The notes: generated by a model not told the origin, from the sequence alone. 64,000 bases of DNA from Pedobacter frigiditerrae (GCF_032678705.1 NZ_JAVTSS010000001.1:2480001-2544000); one strand, 5' to 3'; shown: positions 34,577-44,262, counted from the stretch's first letter. Program-made: numbers and translations.

Positions 34577-35764
34577 CTAAAAATAATCCTTCTTCCAAAA
34601 CTGCGTTTTCCCAGTATAAATTGCTTCATTACACATAGACACACAAATTGAGGCTTGTGTGCCGGTATTGATGTTTGAAACTGGTGTTTTACCTTCAGTT
34701 ATCGCTTTATAAAATTCTTCTAAGGCATAAAAAGTTCCATCTTTTGTTGGCTTATCTAAAATTGGGATGCCACCATCGGTATTTACAACTAATTTGGTTG
34801 CTCCTGTTACGCCGTCAACAATACCTAATTGTCTTTTCGTTTCCAATTCTGGATAAAAAACACCTGTATCTGGCAGTAAATTTACCGAACCTTTTGTTCC
34901 TTTTATTTTAAACAAATAACCATCGTGGGCATTACCACAAGTTGCGCCAAAATTGCCTATCATACCGGCATTTTTGTAACGAAAAACAGCTTGAACATTA
35001 TCATAAGTTTCTCTGCCATCTTTGTAAACATCAATTCCACCTGTGCCTATAATCTCATCAGGTTGTGTTTCAAATGCCCAATTGATAAAGTCTATCTGAT
35101 GTGATAAAAGCTCAGCAGGTAATCCGCCAGAGTATTCTTTGTACATCCGCCAGTTAATTTGCCTTTCTAAACTTGGGTCTTTCACTGGTCTGCGCCAGTT
35201 CCAATTTCTATCCCACCTGCAATCTATTTGCGAAACTTTACCAATATATCCGCTTTGTATCATCTCCTTAACCCTAAAATAAAGTGGAGAATAACGATAC
35301 TGATAACCAACCTGAAAAACCTGTTTTGGGTATTGCTTAACCAATTTTCTTAATTCTAAAGCTTGTGCAATATCATAAGTCATTGTTTTTTCTACATACA
35401 CACTTTTCCCAGCCAAGATGGCGTCTTTTGCAATTTTGAAATGCTCGCTTAAAGGTGTTGCTATAAAAACAGCTTCAATTTTTTTATCGTCTAGTATCTT
35501 TCTGTAGTCTTTTACCGCTATTGCTGATGAAGAAATATAATTTTTGGTCTCTTCTAATCTAAAATCTAATACATCGCAATAAGCAACCGTATTAAATTGA
35601 TTTGGCATTTTTTTAATTACCGACAAAACTCCTTTACCCCTATCACCACAACCAATCATGGCAATGTTAATTGGAGCTAAAGCGGTTGCAGCAAAAAGAT
35701 TTTCGGCCATTAATATACCCGACCCCAATAAAGTTGATTTTTTAACAAACGACCTACGATGCAT
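34577..35764 (-). CDS. Gfo/Idh/MocA family oxidoreductase, Tat-exported
   Basis: The 395-residue protein starts with a Tat signal (HRRSFVKKS at 2-10, then a hydrophobic stretch to about 30). The Rossmann motif INIAMIGCGDRGKG follows (33-46), then EKTMTYDIAQ (family EKP-like motif with Lys) and a C-terminal substrate domain with the motif HQIDFINWAFE. Exported Gfo/Idh/MocA enzymes carry a tightly bound NAD(P) and often oxidise sugars to 3-keto forms in the periplasm. It is coupled (one-base overlap) to the DUF1080 gene upstream, which fits a 3-keto-glycoside route. Confidence 0.92.
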   Translation of the reverse strand: MHRRSFVKKSTLLGSGILMAENLFAATALAPINIAMIGCGDRGKGVLSVIKKMPNQFNTVAYCDVLDFRLEETKNYISSSAIAVKDYRKILDDKKIEAVFIATPLSEHFKIAKDAILAGKSVYVEKTMTYDIAQALELRKLVKQYPKQVFQVGYQYRYSPLYFRVKEMIQSGYIGKVSQIDCRWDRNWNWRRPVKDPSLERQINWRMYKEYSGGLPAELLSHQIDFINWAFETQPDEIIGTGGIDVYKDGRETYDNVQAVFRYKNAGMIGNFGATCGNAHDGYLFKIKGTKGSVNLLPDTGVFYPELETKRQLGIVDGVTGATKLVVNTDGGIPILDKPTKDGTFYALEEFYKAITEGKTPVSNINTGTQASICVSMCNEAIYTGKTQFWKKDYF

Positions 35765-37134
35765 TACAAAGTTTTGATTTTGATAGACCTAAAGCTAACT
35801 TTATTTCCATGGTCTTGCAACAATAAGTGACCTTTTTGAGCTTCACCGAAATTTTTCCAGTCTTTATATTTACTGATAGCTACTAACTTTCTAAACTCTT
35901 CCGAACCTCTCGTATATTCTAAAACTTTAACACCGTTTAAATAATGTTCTACCTTATTATTAGGATAAACCACAACTCTACCTCTATTCCACACACCAAT
36001 TGGACGCGGGCTACCTAATTTTTTATCCGCTTTAATTAAATCATATAATGATGACAGTGTTCTATTTCCATCACGACCTAATTTTGCATCTGGGTGTTTT
36101 TCATCGTCTAAAACTTGGTATTCTAATCCAATTGCAGAACCAGTACTTTTTTCGGCTAAAGTAACGAAGTATTTAACACCACTATTTGCTCCTTCAGTTA
36201 ACTTAAACTCAAACGACAAATCAAATGCTGAGAATTCTTCCTTAGTTACAATATCACCACCATTGGTAGATTCTCCTCCGTTTGAAGGCAACACACTTAA
36301 TTGTCCATTAGCAATTTCCCAGCCTTTGGCAGGAAATTCTGTTTTGTTTGCACCAACCCAGCCATTGTTGGTTTTACCATCGAATAACAATTTATATCCA
36401 TTTGCTTTTTCTTGAGTAGATAAAGTATTTGGAGTTAAGTTAACCACATAAATAGATTTTGGAAAAGCCGTTGGTTTTAAGTTGGTTGTTTGAATATTGA
36501 TGTTCTTAAAATAAACTTTCTTCCCTTCTAAATGAGTTTTGTTACCAATTCCGTGAACTTGTAAACCGATAAATCCGGTTTTGTCTAAAGTATCAATCAC
36601 ATAAGAAACAGGAATACCATTTACCCAAGTTTTAGTCTCGTTACCAATACATTCTATTTTATAATGGTTAAATTGCTCTGATTTATAAGCGGTTTTAGCT
36701 GCTGGATTTGTTTCTAAAGGATATAACCATAATCTTCTAGCCTCGTCGTAAATACCGCCTGTCCAAGCTCGTGGAGTTGGGTCTATTTCCATTTGGCGAC
36801 CAAAAACTTGCCCTGCTCCTTTGTTTCCAGCAGGATCAAAATGGCTTCTTGTTTGTACTCCTGTATTGGTTTCAGTGCCTTCAAGTTTAACATCTAATTC
36901 TAAAACAAAATCTCCATATTCTTTTTCGGTTACCAAAAATGAGTTTGGTGAATTTGCGGTCATTGTGCCGATTATCATTCCATTTTCTATGGCATAAGGC
37001 GCTTTTCCAACCACCTTTTTCCAGCCATTTAAGGTTTTACCATCAAACAATGGTTTCATTTGAGCATTTGCTGATAATATTAATCCGACTAAAGTGAGCG
37101 TTACTAAACTGATTTTTTTTAGGTTACTGAACAT
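35764..37134 (-). CDS. Double DUF1080 (3-keto-disaccharide hydrolase/lyase family) protein
   Basis: The 456-residue secreted protein (signal ending SANAQ) contains two DUF1080 concanavalin-like domains in tandem. Each opens with the same signature: KPLFDGKTLNGWKKV (27-41) and KLLFDGKTNNGWVGA (about 248-262). Domain 1 ends near 215 and domain 2 runs to the end. DUF1080 proteins cleave or process 3-keto-glycosides made by Gfo/Idh/MocA enzymes; which of the two domains is catalytic cannot be read. It lies between two Tat-exported oxidoreductase genes and overlaps the downstream one by one base. Confidence 0.92.
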   Translation of the reverse strand: MFSNLKKISLVTLTLVGLILSANAQMKPLFDGKTLNGWKKVVGKAPYAIENGMIIGTMTANSPNSFLVTEKEYGDFVLELDVKLEGTETNTGVQTRSHFDPAGNKGAGQVFGRQMEIDPTPRAWTGGIYDEARRLWLYPLETNPAAKTAYKSEQFNHYKIECIGNETKTWVNGIPVSYVIDTLDKTGFIGLQVHGIGNKTHLEGKKVYFKNINIQTTNLKPTAFPKSIYVVNLTPNTLSTQEKANGYKLLFDGKTNNGWVGANKTEFPAKGWEIANGQLSVLPSNGGESTNGGDIVTKEEFSAFDLSFEFKLTEGANSGVKYFVTLAEKSTGSAIGLEYQVLDDEKHPDAKLGRDGNRTLSSLYDLIKADKKLGSPRPIGVWNRGRVVVYPNNKVEHYLNGVKVLEYTRGSEEFRKLVAISKYKDWKNFGEAQKGHLLLQDHGNKVSFRSIKIKTL

Positions 37135-37162
37135 ATTATTTATAGGGTTGATTTTTTTTATT

Positions 37163-37206
37163 AGAGATTCTTCGCTTCGCTCTGAATGACAGGGCTAGCA
37201 ATGACG
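37163..37206 (-). repeat. Partial GTCATT-type element
   Basis: The stretch 'agagattcttcgcttcgctctgaatgac' matches one half of the nested repeats near 34.5 and 59.2 kb; the other half is missing. Confidence 0.5.
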
Positions 37207-37216
37207 ATTTGATTTT

Positions 37217-38572
37217 TTAATATTTAAAGACTTTTCCGCCTGCCATTACTTCTTGTGTTTTTTCATCGAAAGTAGCTTTTGCACCTGTACGAACGGCTGC
37301 GTTAGTCATAATGTTAGCAATTGAATGATAATATCCTGCTTCTACTGGTGCATTAGGTGTTTTTCTGCTTCTTACACATTCCATCCAATTACGCATATGA
37401 CCTGATGTTAAAGGGTCTCCGCCCATATTGGCATCACTTGCAGTTTTAATTTCTGATTTTGAAAGGTCAAATGGTGTTAATAAATTCGGCTTTAATCCCA
37501 TTGCTGCAGCTTCCTTTTCTTTCAATCCGCCATTTGGCGAAACCTTATTTGTGATTAAGTTTAACTCACCGCCATTTGAATAATATACCTCGCCAACACT
37601 GCCTACACTATTTTGCATTCTTGAAGTAAAGGTTACTTGAAAACCATCGCTGCTATCCGGCTGTCCATAATCAAATACTGCAACCATCGAATCCCAATTT
37701 TTACGTCCGTCTTTCCAAGTATAAATACCGCCATTGGCAACTACACTTCTTGGATGTTTTAATTTAGTAAACCAGTGTACGGTATCGATTTGGTGCGACA
37801 TCCATTGTCCAGGCATTCCAGATGAATAAGGCCAAAACAACCTATACTCTAAATATTTTCTTGGGTCAAATGCATCATCAGGGCGGTTAACCAAAAACCT
37901 TTTCCAATCTATATCTTCTTGTTTTAATTTAGCAACTAGGTCTGGTCTACGCCATCTGCCTGGTTGGTTCACATTCCAAACTAAATCTACAGCTGTAATT
38001 GCGCCAAATTTCCCATCTTGAATATATTGAGCAGCAGTTGCGTAATTTTCTCCGCTTCTGCGTTGAGAACCTATTTGGACTATTTTTTTACTTTCATTTA
38101 CCGCTTTTAAAGCTGCTCTTGCATCGGCCATTGTTTCCGCAAAAGGTTTTTCAATGTAAGCATCACATCCAGCTTTAACGGCTTCAATGGTATGCATTGC
38201 GTGTTGAAAATCAGCTGTGCTCACAATTACAGCATCTAAATCTTTCATTGCATAAAGCTCATCGTTATTTCTACAAGCTTTAATATCGTGTCCCATTTTT
38301 TCTTTTAGGTGAGCAACACCTAAATCTCTACGGTAATTCCATAAATCTGAAAGCCCTACAATATCAAAATTGAGTTCTTTGCTATGATTCTGAAAGCAAG
38401 GGAATAGTGTTTCTCTAAAACGGTCAGAAAATCCAGCAACACCCACTCTAACTCTATCGTTTGCGCCGATAATCCGATTGTAGCTTTTAGCGCTACTTGT
38501 TAAAGTGCCCGCATAAGTTGCAGCAGCAATCAACGCTGATTGCTTGATAAATTTTCGTCTTGTATTGTCCAT
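37217..38572 (-). CDS. Gfo/Idh/MocA family oxidoreductase, Tat-exported
   Basis: The protein is 451 residues from the ATG at 38572. It has a Tat signal (NTRRKFIKQS at 3-12), then a Rossmann domain with VGVAGFSDRFRE and the motif YIEKPFAET. A second domain includes QRRSGENYATAAQYIQDGKFG and the metal or sugar pocket region GMPGQWMSHQIDTVHWF (near 260). It is distinct from the downstream paralogue (395 residues), so the operon has two exported oxidoreductases. The likely substrates are sugars or glycosides, oxidised at C3; this is inferred from the DUF1080 neighbour. Confidence 0.92.
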   Translation of the reverse strand: MDNTRRKFIKQSALIAAATYAGTLTSSAKSYNRIIGANDRVRVGVAGFSDRFRETLFPCFQNHSKELNFDIVGLSDLWNYRRDLGVAHLKEKMGHDIKACRNNDELYAMKDLDAVIVSTADFQHAMHTIEAVKAGCDAYIEKPFAETMADARAALKAVNESKKIVQIGSQRRSGENYATAAQYIQDGKFGAITAVDLVWNVNQPGRWRRPDLVAKLKQEDIDWKRFLVNRPDDAFDPRKYLEYRLFWPYSSGMPGQWMSHQIDTVHWFTKLKHPRSVVANGGIYTWKDGRKNWDSMVAVFDYGQPDSSDGFQVTFTSRMQNSVGSVGEVYYSNGGELNLITNKVSPNGGLKEKEAAAMGLKPNLLTPFDLSKSEIKTASDANMGGDPLTSGHMRNWMECVRSRKTPNAPVEAGYYHSIANIMTNAAVRTGAKATFDEKTQEVMAGGKVFKY

Positions 38573-38736
38573 TTCAGCTAACAATTAAATGATTAGAAAG
38601 TATATATCTGGTTAGATTAAAATGATTTAACCCAAGTCAATAATATGATTTTTTAAACAAAAACCGCAAAAGTGAACGTAAAATTTTTGCGCAATCGTTT
38701 CTATTTTGGTTAGAAGCTGTTAACCAAAAAAAATAA

Positions 38737-38785
38737 GCCGCAGATTCGCAGATTATAAATTGTATAAAATCTGAGAATCTGTGGC
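38737..38785 (-). terminator. Intrinsic terminator (and CAGATTCGCAGATT repeat)
   Basis: GCCGCAGATTCGCAGATT (38737-38754) and AATCTGAGAATCTGTGGC (38768-38785) form an 18-base stem with two mismatches. On the minus strand it is followed by a TTATTTTTTTT run, 40 bases after the lipoprotein stop. Confidence 0.75.
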
Positions 38786-38825
38786 CAAATATTTATTGGG
38801 TTATAAAAACTAGGCGGTAGAATGA

Positions 38826-39356
38826 CTATAGTGCCTTTGCTTCAATATTCCAAAAAGTATATTTTCCTAAGGTATAAACTGGCGTTTCTCCACCATGGAA
38901 AAATTTCACATCGGCTCTTTTACCTTGTTTGTAAATCATTCCCTTTAAGGTATATTTTTTATCAACCGTTAAATTACCTGCCTGCTCAGCAGTAATAATT
39001 CCATTTATTTCTAGCTCCAAATCATTTAAAAGTGATTCTTTTGGTCTCGCAGCATCTTTAAAACCTTTAAAAGTTGCAATTTTCACAGGTTGGTCACTTA
39101 CGGTTGTATCTGAAATAGCAGTAAGTTGCAAAGGAAAATCTGTTAAAAAATTAGCTTCGTTACTCAAATTAATCATTTTGCGCTTAAACTTATCAGTAAC
39201 ATCGGCTTCATTATTTACATTTTTAGTCCACTGCGGATTAGTTTCAATAAAATTGCTGACTTCTTTTTCAAGAAAAATATTGGAATCGGTCCCTTTAGGT
39301 TTCTCAGAACAGGCGAATAACGTAACCGCCATTAATAAATAAACTAGCTTTCTCAT
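38826..39356 (-). CDS. Lipoprotein, paralogue A
   Basis: The 176-residue protein has a lipobox with Cys16 (TLFACSEK). Its C-terminal half shares a clear pattern with the protein encoded at 39513-40103: RPKESLLN, then an 'ELEINGI' strand, KYTLKGMIYKQGKRADV and a final LGKYTFWN segment. Both are probably products of a tandem duplication. Family and function are unknown; both should sit on the periplasmic face of a membrane. Its own terminator follows at 38737-38785. Confidence 0.72.
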   Translation of the reverse strand: MRKLVYLLMAVTLFACSEKPKGTDSNIFLEKEVSNFIETNPQWTKNVNNEADVTDKFKRKMINLSNEANFLTDFPLQLTAISDTTVSDQPVKIATFKGFKDAARPKESLLNDLELEINGIITAEQAGNLTVDKKYTLKGMIYKQGKRADVKFFHGGETPVYTLGKYTFWNIEAKAL

Positions 39357-39459
39357 TGGGTTTAATTTGGTTTTTATTGGTTAGAATTATCTGCCTAATT
39401 TAATATATATATAATAATGAAGGAAAAACTAAAGTGTAAGATTATCGTTAACATCATAA

Positions 39460-39488
39460 AAAAGCCCTTCGAAAAATCAAAGGGCTTA
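39460..39488 (-). terminator. Intrinsic terminator after lipoprotein B
   Basis: AAGCCCTT (39462-39469) pairs with AAGGGCTT (39480-39487). Read on the minus strand the stem is followed by TTTTTT, 25 bases after the stop at 39513. Confidence 0.85.
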
Positions 39489-39512
39489 AATTTTATAGGC
39501 TCTTATTATAAT

Positions 39513-40103
39513 TTATTTCAAACTCGCCACTCTTTGTGTAGTAGGAACAGGAGTTAGTTCTTTAACTTGCATTGGATAAACGCCCAACACATAAATATTA
39601 CCGCCAGTCTTTTTATAATAATTTACATCAGCACGTTTGCCTTGTTTGTAAATCATCGATTTAAGATAATATTTACCACCTAACTGCAAACCCTGCGCCT
39701 CATCAATAAACTGGAAGATTCCATTTATTCTTAATTGCATTCTGTTCAGTAATGATTCTTTAGGCCTAGAAATATCCGTATAAGTTTCAAAAGTTGCCAT
39801 TTTAAAAAGCTGTTCGCCCATTAAAGTATCTCTAATGTCGGTTGCTTGAAGGGGGAAGGCAGTTAAGAAATCTATGTTATTACTTAATCCTTTAACGTGT
39901 CTTTGAAATGAATCTAGCGCATTTGAGAACTTCAAGCTGTCTTCGCTATGCAATCCTTCACTTTTATTTATGTACTCAATTAACCTGTTTTCTAAAAAAA
40001 TCTTCGATTGATAGTTGATTTTTTCAATTTTCGGTTTAGGTTTACTACATCCTAAAAAGATGGCAACCAGCGAAATAAATAGTATTAATATTTTAACTTT
40101 CAT
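39513..40103 (-). CDS. Lipoprotein, paralogue B
   Basis: The 196-residue protein has a lipobox with Cys19 (AIFLGCSK). It shares RPKESLLNRMQLRINGI, KYYLKSMIYKQGKRADV and a LGVYPMQVKEL end with the neighbouring lipoprotein at 38826-39356, but the N-terminal halves differ more. It begins only 3 bases after the valS stop, so it is expressed with valS, while paralogue A has its own spacer. Function unknown. Confidence 0.72.
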   Translation of the reverse strand: MKVKILILFISLVAIFLGCSKPKPKIEKINYQSKIFLENRLIEYINKSEGLHSEDSLKFSNALDSFQRHVKGLSNNIDFLTAFPLQATDIRDTLMGEQLFKMATFETYTDISRPKESLLNRMQLRINGIFQFIDEAQGLQLGGKYYLKSMIYKQGKRADVNYYKKTGGNIYVLGVYPMQVKELTPVPTTQRVASLK

Positions 40104-40106
40104 TTT

Positions 40107-42770
40107 TTACCCCTCTAACAATGCTAAACTTTCTGTTATCGTTTTAATTTTCGATTCGGCGTCTGCTTTTTTATTACGTTCGTTCTCAATAATTTCTGGT
40201 TTTGCATTTTGAACAAAACGCTCATTACTCAACTTTGCATCCACAGATTTTAAGAAACCTTGCAAATAGTGTAATTCTTTCGTTAAACGTTCTTTCTCTG
40301 CATCTAAATCTACATTTTCGTTTAGCACGATGAAAAATTCATCATTACCAACCATAAAACTTGCCGCACCTGGTATTTTATCGTTAACTATTTCCACTTC
40401 ACTGATATTTGCCAATTTGAAAACGATGTTAATCCATTTTTCATAATCTAAACCCGAATTAACTTTTATACTTAAAGGCAAAGCATCCTTCGGTGAAATT
40501 TGACGAGTGTTTCTCACATTCCTAATCTCAGAAATTAACTCTTTTATCAGCTCTGCTTCTTTTAGTAATTGTTCATCGGCTTTGCCAATTACAGGATAAT
40601 CTGCCACAATACAGCAATCCATTTCGGCTCTTTCGCCAAATAATTCATCGTGATACAATTCCTCAGTCAAGAATGGCATAAATGGATGCAGTAACTTTAA
40701 GATTTGCTCGAAATATCCGATGGTTATCGCTTTTGTTTCCGCATCTATCGGATGTTGATAAGCAGGCTTAACCATTTCCAAATACCAAGCACAGAAATCG
40801 TCCCAAACCAACTTATAGCTATCCATTAAAGCTTCAGATAAACGATACTGTTTAAAGTTGCTTTCTATTTCGGCCAATGCCTGATTAAATCTATTCTCGA
40901 ACCATGTAATGGCTTGTTGATTAGGATTCTCCAAATTTTCATCAACTTCCCAACCTTTAACTAAACGAAAAGCATTCCAAATTTTATTGGCAAAATTTCT
41001 GCCTTGTTCGCAATAAGCTTCATCAAACATTAAGTCGTTACCAGCTGGTGATGACATTAGCATCCCAACCCTAACACCATCTGCACCATATTTTTCAATC
41101 AAGCCAATTGGGTCTGGAGAATTACCTAATGATTTAGACATTTTTCTGCCTAATTTATCACGAACAATACCCGTTAAATAAACATTGGTAAATGGTTTTT
41201 TACCCATGAACTCGTGACCAGCCATAATCATCCTAGCTACCCAGAAAAATAAAATCTCTGGAGCCGTTACCAAATCATTTGTTGGGTAATAATAATTGAT
41301 GTCCTTATTATCAGGATTTTTAAAACCATCGAAAACAGAAATTGGCCATAACCATGATGAGAACCAAGTGTCCATCACATCTTCATCTTGCCTTAAAAAT
41401 GGCTCTAATTGTTTTTTAAATCCTGCTTTATCCGCTGCTGCATCTTCTAAGTTTTTCTTTTTCCAAAACTCTTCTAAAGCTTCGTCTTTCGTTTTAGCAA
41501 CTACCCAATTCCCTTTATCATCATACCAAGCAGGAATTTGTTGCCCCCACCATAACTGACGAGAGATATTCCAATCACGAACATTTTCCATCCAATGACG
41601 GTAAGTGTTCTCAAATTTATTCGGAATTAAGTTTACATCACCATTCAAGACATCATCTAAAGCAGGCTGAGCCATCTCTTTCATCTTCACAAACCACTGC
41701 ATAGAAAGTTTTGGTTCAATGGCAGCATCGGTACGTTCAGAGAAACCAACTTGAGATTTATAATCTTCTACTTTCTCTAAATGACCAGCTTCCTCCAACA
41801 TTTTGGCAATCTTTTTACGAGCAACAAACCTGTCCTCGCCTACCAAAATAACAGCTAGTTCGTTTAAAGTTCCATCGTCATTCAAAATATCTGTTACTGG
41901 TAAATTGTGTTTTACCCCTAGTTCATAATCATTTAAATCATGTGCAGGCGTAACTTTTAAACAACCTGTACCAAACTCAATATCAACGTACTCATCTTCA
42001 ATAACAGGAATTTCGTGATTAACCAACGGCACAAAAACTTTCTTCCCTTTTAAATGCGTAAAACGCTCATCATTCGGATTGATACAAATCGCGGCATCAG
42101 CCATAATCGTTTCAGGACGAGTCGTAGCTATTGTTAAAAATTGGTCTGTAGTTCCAGCAATTAGATACTTAATGTAATACAGTTTTTGATTTACCTCCTT
42201 ACGAATAACTTCTTCGTCAGAAACGGCCGTTTTACCAGCTGGGTCCCAGTTTACCATACGTACACCACGATAAATCCATCCTTTTTTGTATAAATGGATA
42301 AATGAATCTATTACCGCTTCAGACATATCGTCTTCCATTGTAAAACGAGTTCTATCCCAATCGCAGCTTGCACCTAATTTCTTTAATTGTTCTAAAATAA
42401 TGCCCCCATATTTCTCTTTCCACTCCCAAGCATATTTCAAAAACTCTTCACGAGAAAGGTCTTTTTTGTTGATTCCACGTTCTTTTAACATCGCTACAAC
42501 TTTTGCTTCTGTAGCAATAGAAGCGTGGTCAGTCCCAGGAACCCAACAAGCATTTTTGCCCTGCATACGAGCTTTACGAATCAATACATCCTGAATGGTA
42601 TTGTTTAACATGTGCCCCATGTGCAATACGCCAGTAACATTTGGTGGCGGAATTACGATGGTATATGGCTCACGTTCGTCTGGTTCAGAGTGGAAAAACT
42701 TCTTGTCTAACCAATAGCTGTACCATTTATCTTCAGTTTCTGTAGGATTGTATTTTGTAGAAATGCTCAT
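40107..42770 (-). CDS. valS: Valyl-tRNA synthetase
   Basis: ValS charges tRNA-Val with valine in the cytoplasm. The 887-residue protein has the class I motif PNVTGVLHMGHMLNN (HIGH-type, HMGH near residue 50) and GRKMSKSLGNSPDP (KMSKS). A large editing insertion lies between them with ATTRPETIMADAAICIN. It also has the anticodon-binding domain and a C-terminal coiled coil (ENVDLDAEKERLTKELHYLQGFLKSVDAKL region). The length is normal. The lipoprotein gene 3 bases downstream is probably cotranscribed. Confidence 0.98.
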   Translation of the reverse strand: MSISTKYNPTETEDKWYSYWLDKKFFHSEPDEREPYTIVIPPPNVTGVLHMGHMLNNTIQDVLIRKARMQGKNACWVPGTDHASIATEAKVVAMLKERGINKKDLSREEFLKYAWEWKEKYGGIILEQLKKLGASCDWDRTRFTMEDDMSEAVIDSFIHLYKKGWIYRGVRMVNWDPAGKTAVSDEEVIRKEVNQKLYYIKYLIAGTTDQFLTIATTRPETIMADAAICINPNDERFTHLKGKKVFVPLVNHEIPVIEDEYVDIEFGTGCLKVTPAHDLNDYELGVKHNLPVTDILNDDGTLNELAVILVGEDRFVARKKIAKMLEEAGHLEKVEDYKSQVGFSERTDAAIEPKLSMQWFVKMKEMAQPALDDVLNGDVNLIPNKFENTYRHWMENVRDWNISRQLWWGQQIPAWYDDKGNWVVAKTKDEALEEFWKKKNLEDAAADKAGFKKQLEPFLRQDEDVMDTWFSSWLWPISVFDGFKNPDNKDINYYYPTNDLVTAPEILFFWVARMIMAGHEFMGKKPFTNVYLTGIVRDKLGRKMSKSLGNSPDPIGLIEKYGADGVRVGMLMSSPAGNDLMFDEAYCEQGRNFANKIWNAFRLVKGWEVDENLENPNQQAITWFENRFNQALAEIESNFKQYRLSEALMDSYKLVWDDFCAWYLEMVKPAYQHPIDAETKAITIGYFEQILKLLHPFMPFLTEELYHDELFGERAEMDCCIVADYPVIGKADEQLLKEAELIKELISEIRNVRNTRQISPKDALPLSIKVNSGLDYEKWINIVFKLANISEVEIVNDKIPGAASFMVGNDEFFIVLNENVDLDAEKERLTKELHYLQGFLKSVDAKLSNERFVQNAKPEIIENERNKKADAESKIKTITESLALLEG

Positions 42771-42942
42771 TTATATTGTTGGTGTCGTTATAGCGTGTAA
42801 AAATACGTTTTTACGCTCAAAAGACCAAAGCGGAAAGGATAAAAGACCAAAGCTGAAACCTGCCTGCCGCAGGCATGGACCAAAGACTAAAGTTAATTTA
42901 GAAAATTATTAGAAAATCAGTAACAGTGAGATTTATCAATGG

Positions 42943-43017
42943 TAGTCCTGCTTTTTGCTCCAAGTCCTCTCCCGATGAAGAATCGGGATGTGGGCTTTCC
43001 ACGTCAATCAGGTTTAG
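42943..43017 (-). repeat. GTCCTGCT...ATCAGGTTTAG element, copy at 42.95 kb
   Basis: It reads AGTCCTGCTTTTTGCTCC, a stem CCCGATGAAGAATCGGG, GTGGGCTTTCCACGTCAATCAGGTTTAG. It is the best-preserved copy of the family. The rest of this 317-base spacer (42771-43087) holds low-complexity 'aaagaccaaagc' repeats and the valS promoter region, and no gene is visible. Confidence 0.7.
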
Positions 43018-43087
43018 AAAACTTAGGGCAGTGTAGAACACAGTAGTTGCAATCTCAAAAGAATGCAGTTAAACATTTAGGACTAAA

Positions 43088-43570
43088 TTATTTATGATTG
43101 ATTAAGTAAAACAAAGAAGAGCCAAAAGCTTTTGCTAAATAATCCATAGCGTCAAAAGCTTCAATAAACATATTATTCTTAATTTTTATCCCCTCTGGTG
43201 TAAATCTTCCATTATTAGAAATCTTAATGTATGCCCCCTTAAAGTCTTTACCGCCAATATACATAACTTCTCCTGGCTTAACGCCACCTTCCAATTGTAT
43301 TTGTTTCTCTTGGCAAAAAATATTGAAATTTGCTAAGGCTCCTGTTCTCGAGATTTTAATATCTTTAGTTTTTATCGTGAACGTCTCTTTATCTTCAGTA
43401 GCTATTTTAATTTTTTCCTTACTTAAAATTGATTTGACAAATAAAAAATTTTCAAGGCTATTTCTCTCATTTCTAATAAGTATAACATTAGCTCCTTCTT
43501 TCGGGATTGCATCTTGAGCATAACTTGTTTTACATAAAAGAAGCCCTAAAATAATCAGTAGATTTTTCAT
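43088..43570 (-). CDS. Secreted protein of unknown function
   Basis: The protein is 160 residues from the ATG at 43570. It has a signal peptide (ending TSYAQ) and a mature part with 'EGANVILIRNERNSLENFLFVKSIL' and 'KPGEVMYIGGKDFKGAYIKISNN'. No domain is recognised. A second ATG at 43582 overlaps the stop of the Uma2 gene (ATGA) and would add four residues; both are possible, and the overlap argues for coupling. It would act in the periplasm or outside. Confidence 0.68.
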   Translation of the reverse strand: MKNLLIILGLLLCKTSYAQDAIPKEGANVILIRNERNSLENFLFVKSILSKEKIKIATEDKETFTIKTKDIKISRTGALANFNIFCQEKQIQLEGGVKPGEVMYIGGKDFKGAYIKISNNGRFTPEGIKIKNNMFIEAFDAMDYLAKAFGSSLFYLINHK

Positions 43571-43578
43571 AATTATTC

Positions 43579-44211
43579 TCATTCTATTCCATCAAAAACA
43601 TCATCCAAGTTTAAAAAAAAACCTGGCAATACAGAAGATGTAATTTCCTCGCCTAAAGTGAAAATTTTTGATGGCTGGAATTTACCAAATTCATCCAAAG
43701 TGTAAATTAAAATGTTTTGGTCGCTTTGGCTTACCACCCAATATTCTTTAACCCCAAACTCTTGATAAACCTGATATTTATGGAACAGCTCTTTTTTATT
43801 GTTTCCTGGAGATAAAATTTCAACGACAATATCTGGTGCACCAACGCAACCTTTATCATCGAGTTTACTTAAATCACAAACCACACAAATATCGGGTTGC
43901 AAAACAGTGAATATAGCTGCATCTGCTTTGCTGCTTTTTGGGAAACGAACATCGAATGGAGCACCATAAACTTTACAAGGTTTATTTTTTAAAAAATTCC
44001 CGATTGCTAAAAAAATTGATCCAAAAACTTCTTGATGAACTCGAGATGGAGCAGGACTCATTTTAAAGATTTTCCCTTTAATTAATTCCACTCTTTCATC
44101 AAAAAGCCAGTTCAAATAATGCGAATAGCTATAAGTTAACGATTCATCAACATCGTTGAAACTATAGACTTTCGTTTCAGTTAAATCTGGATATGTTTTC
44201 TCGGCAGCCAT
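43579..44211 (-). CDS. Uma2 family PD-(D/E)xK nuclease-fold protein
   Basis: The protein is 210 residues, starting at the ATG 44211. It shows the DUF820/Uma2 pattern: ERVELIKGKIFKMSPAPSRVHQEV (about 35-58), the core DVRFPKSSKADAAIFTVLQPDICVV (Asp at both ends of a strand pair), and GAPDIVVEILSPGNNKKELFHKYQVYQEFGVKEYWVV. The Asp...Glu-x-Leu arrangement is the degenerate PD-(D/E)xK site of this family. Nuclease activity is predicted but the biological role is unknown. It is followed by the secreted protein gene with overlap. Confidence 0.9.
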   Translation of the reverse strand: MAAEKTYPDLTETKVYSFNDVDESLTYSYSHYLNWLFDERVELIKGKIFKMSPAPSRVHQEVFGSIFLAIGNFLKNKPCKVYGAPFDVRFPKSSKADAAIFTVLQPDICVVCDLSKLDDKGCVGAPDIVVEILSPGNNKKELFHKYQVYQEFGVKEYWVVSQSDQNILIYTLDEFGKFQPSKIFTLGEEITSSVLPGFFLNLDDVFDGIE

Positions 44212-44262
44212 CAAACCAAATATACTAATAAACAGTTGATTAAAACCCTAATCCAAGAAAAA

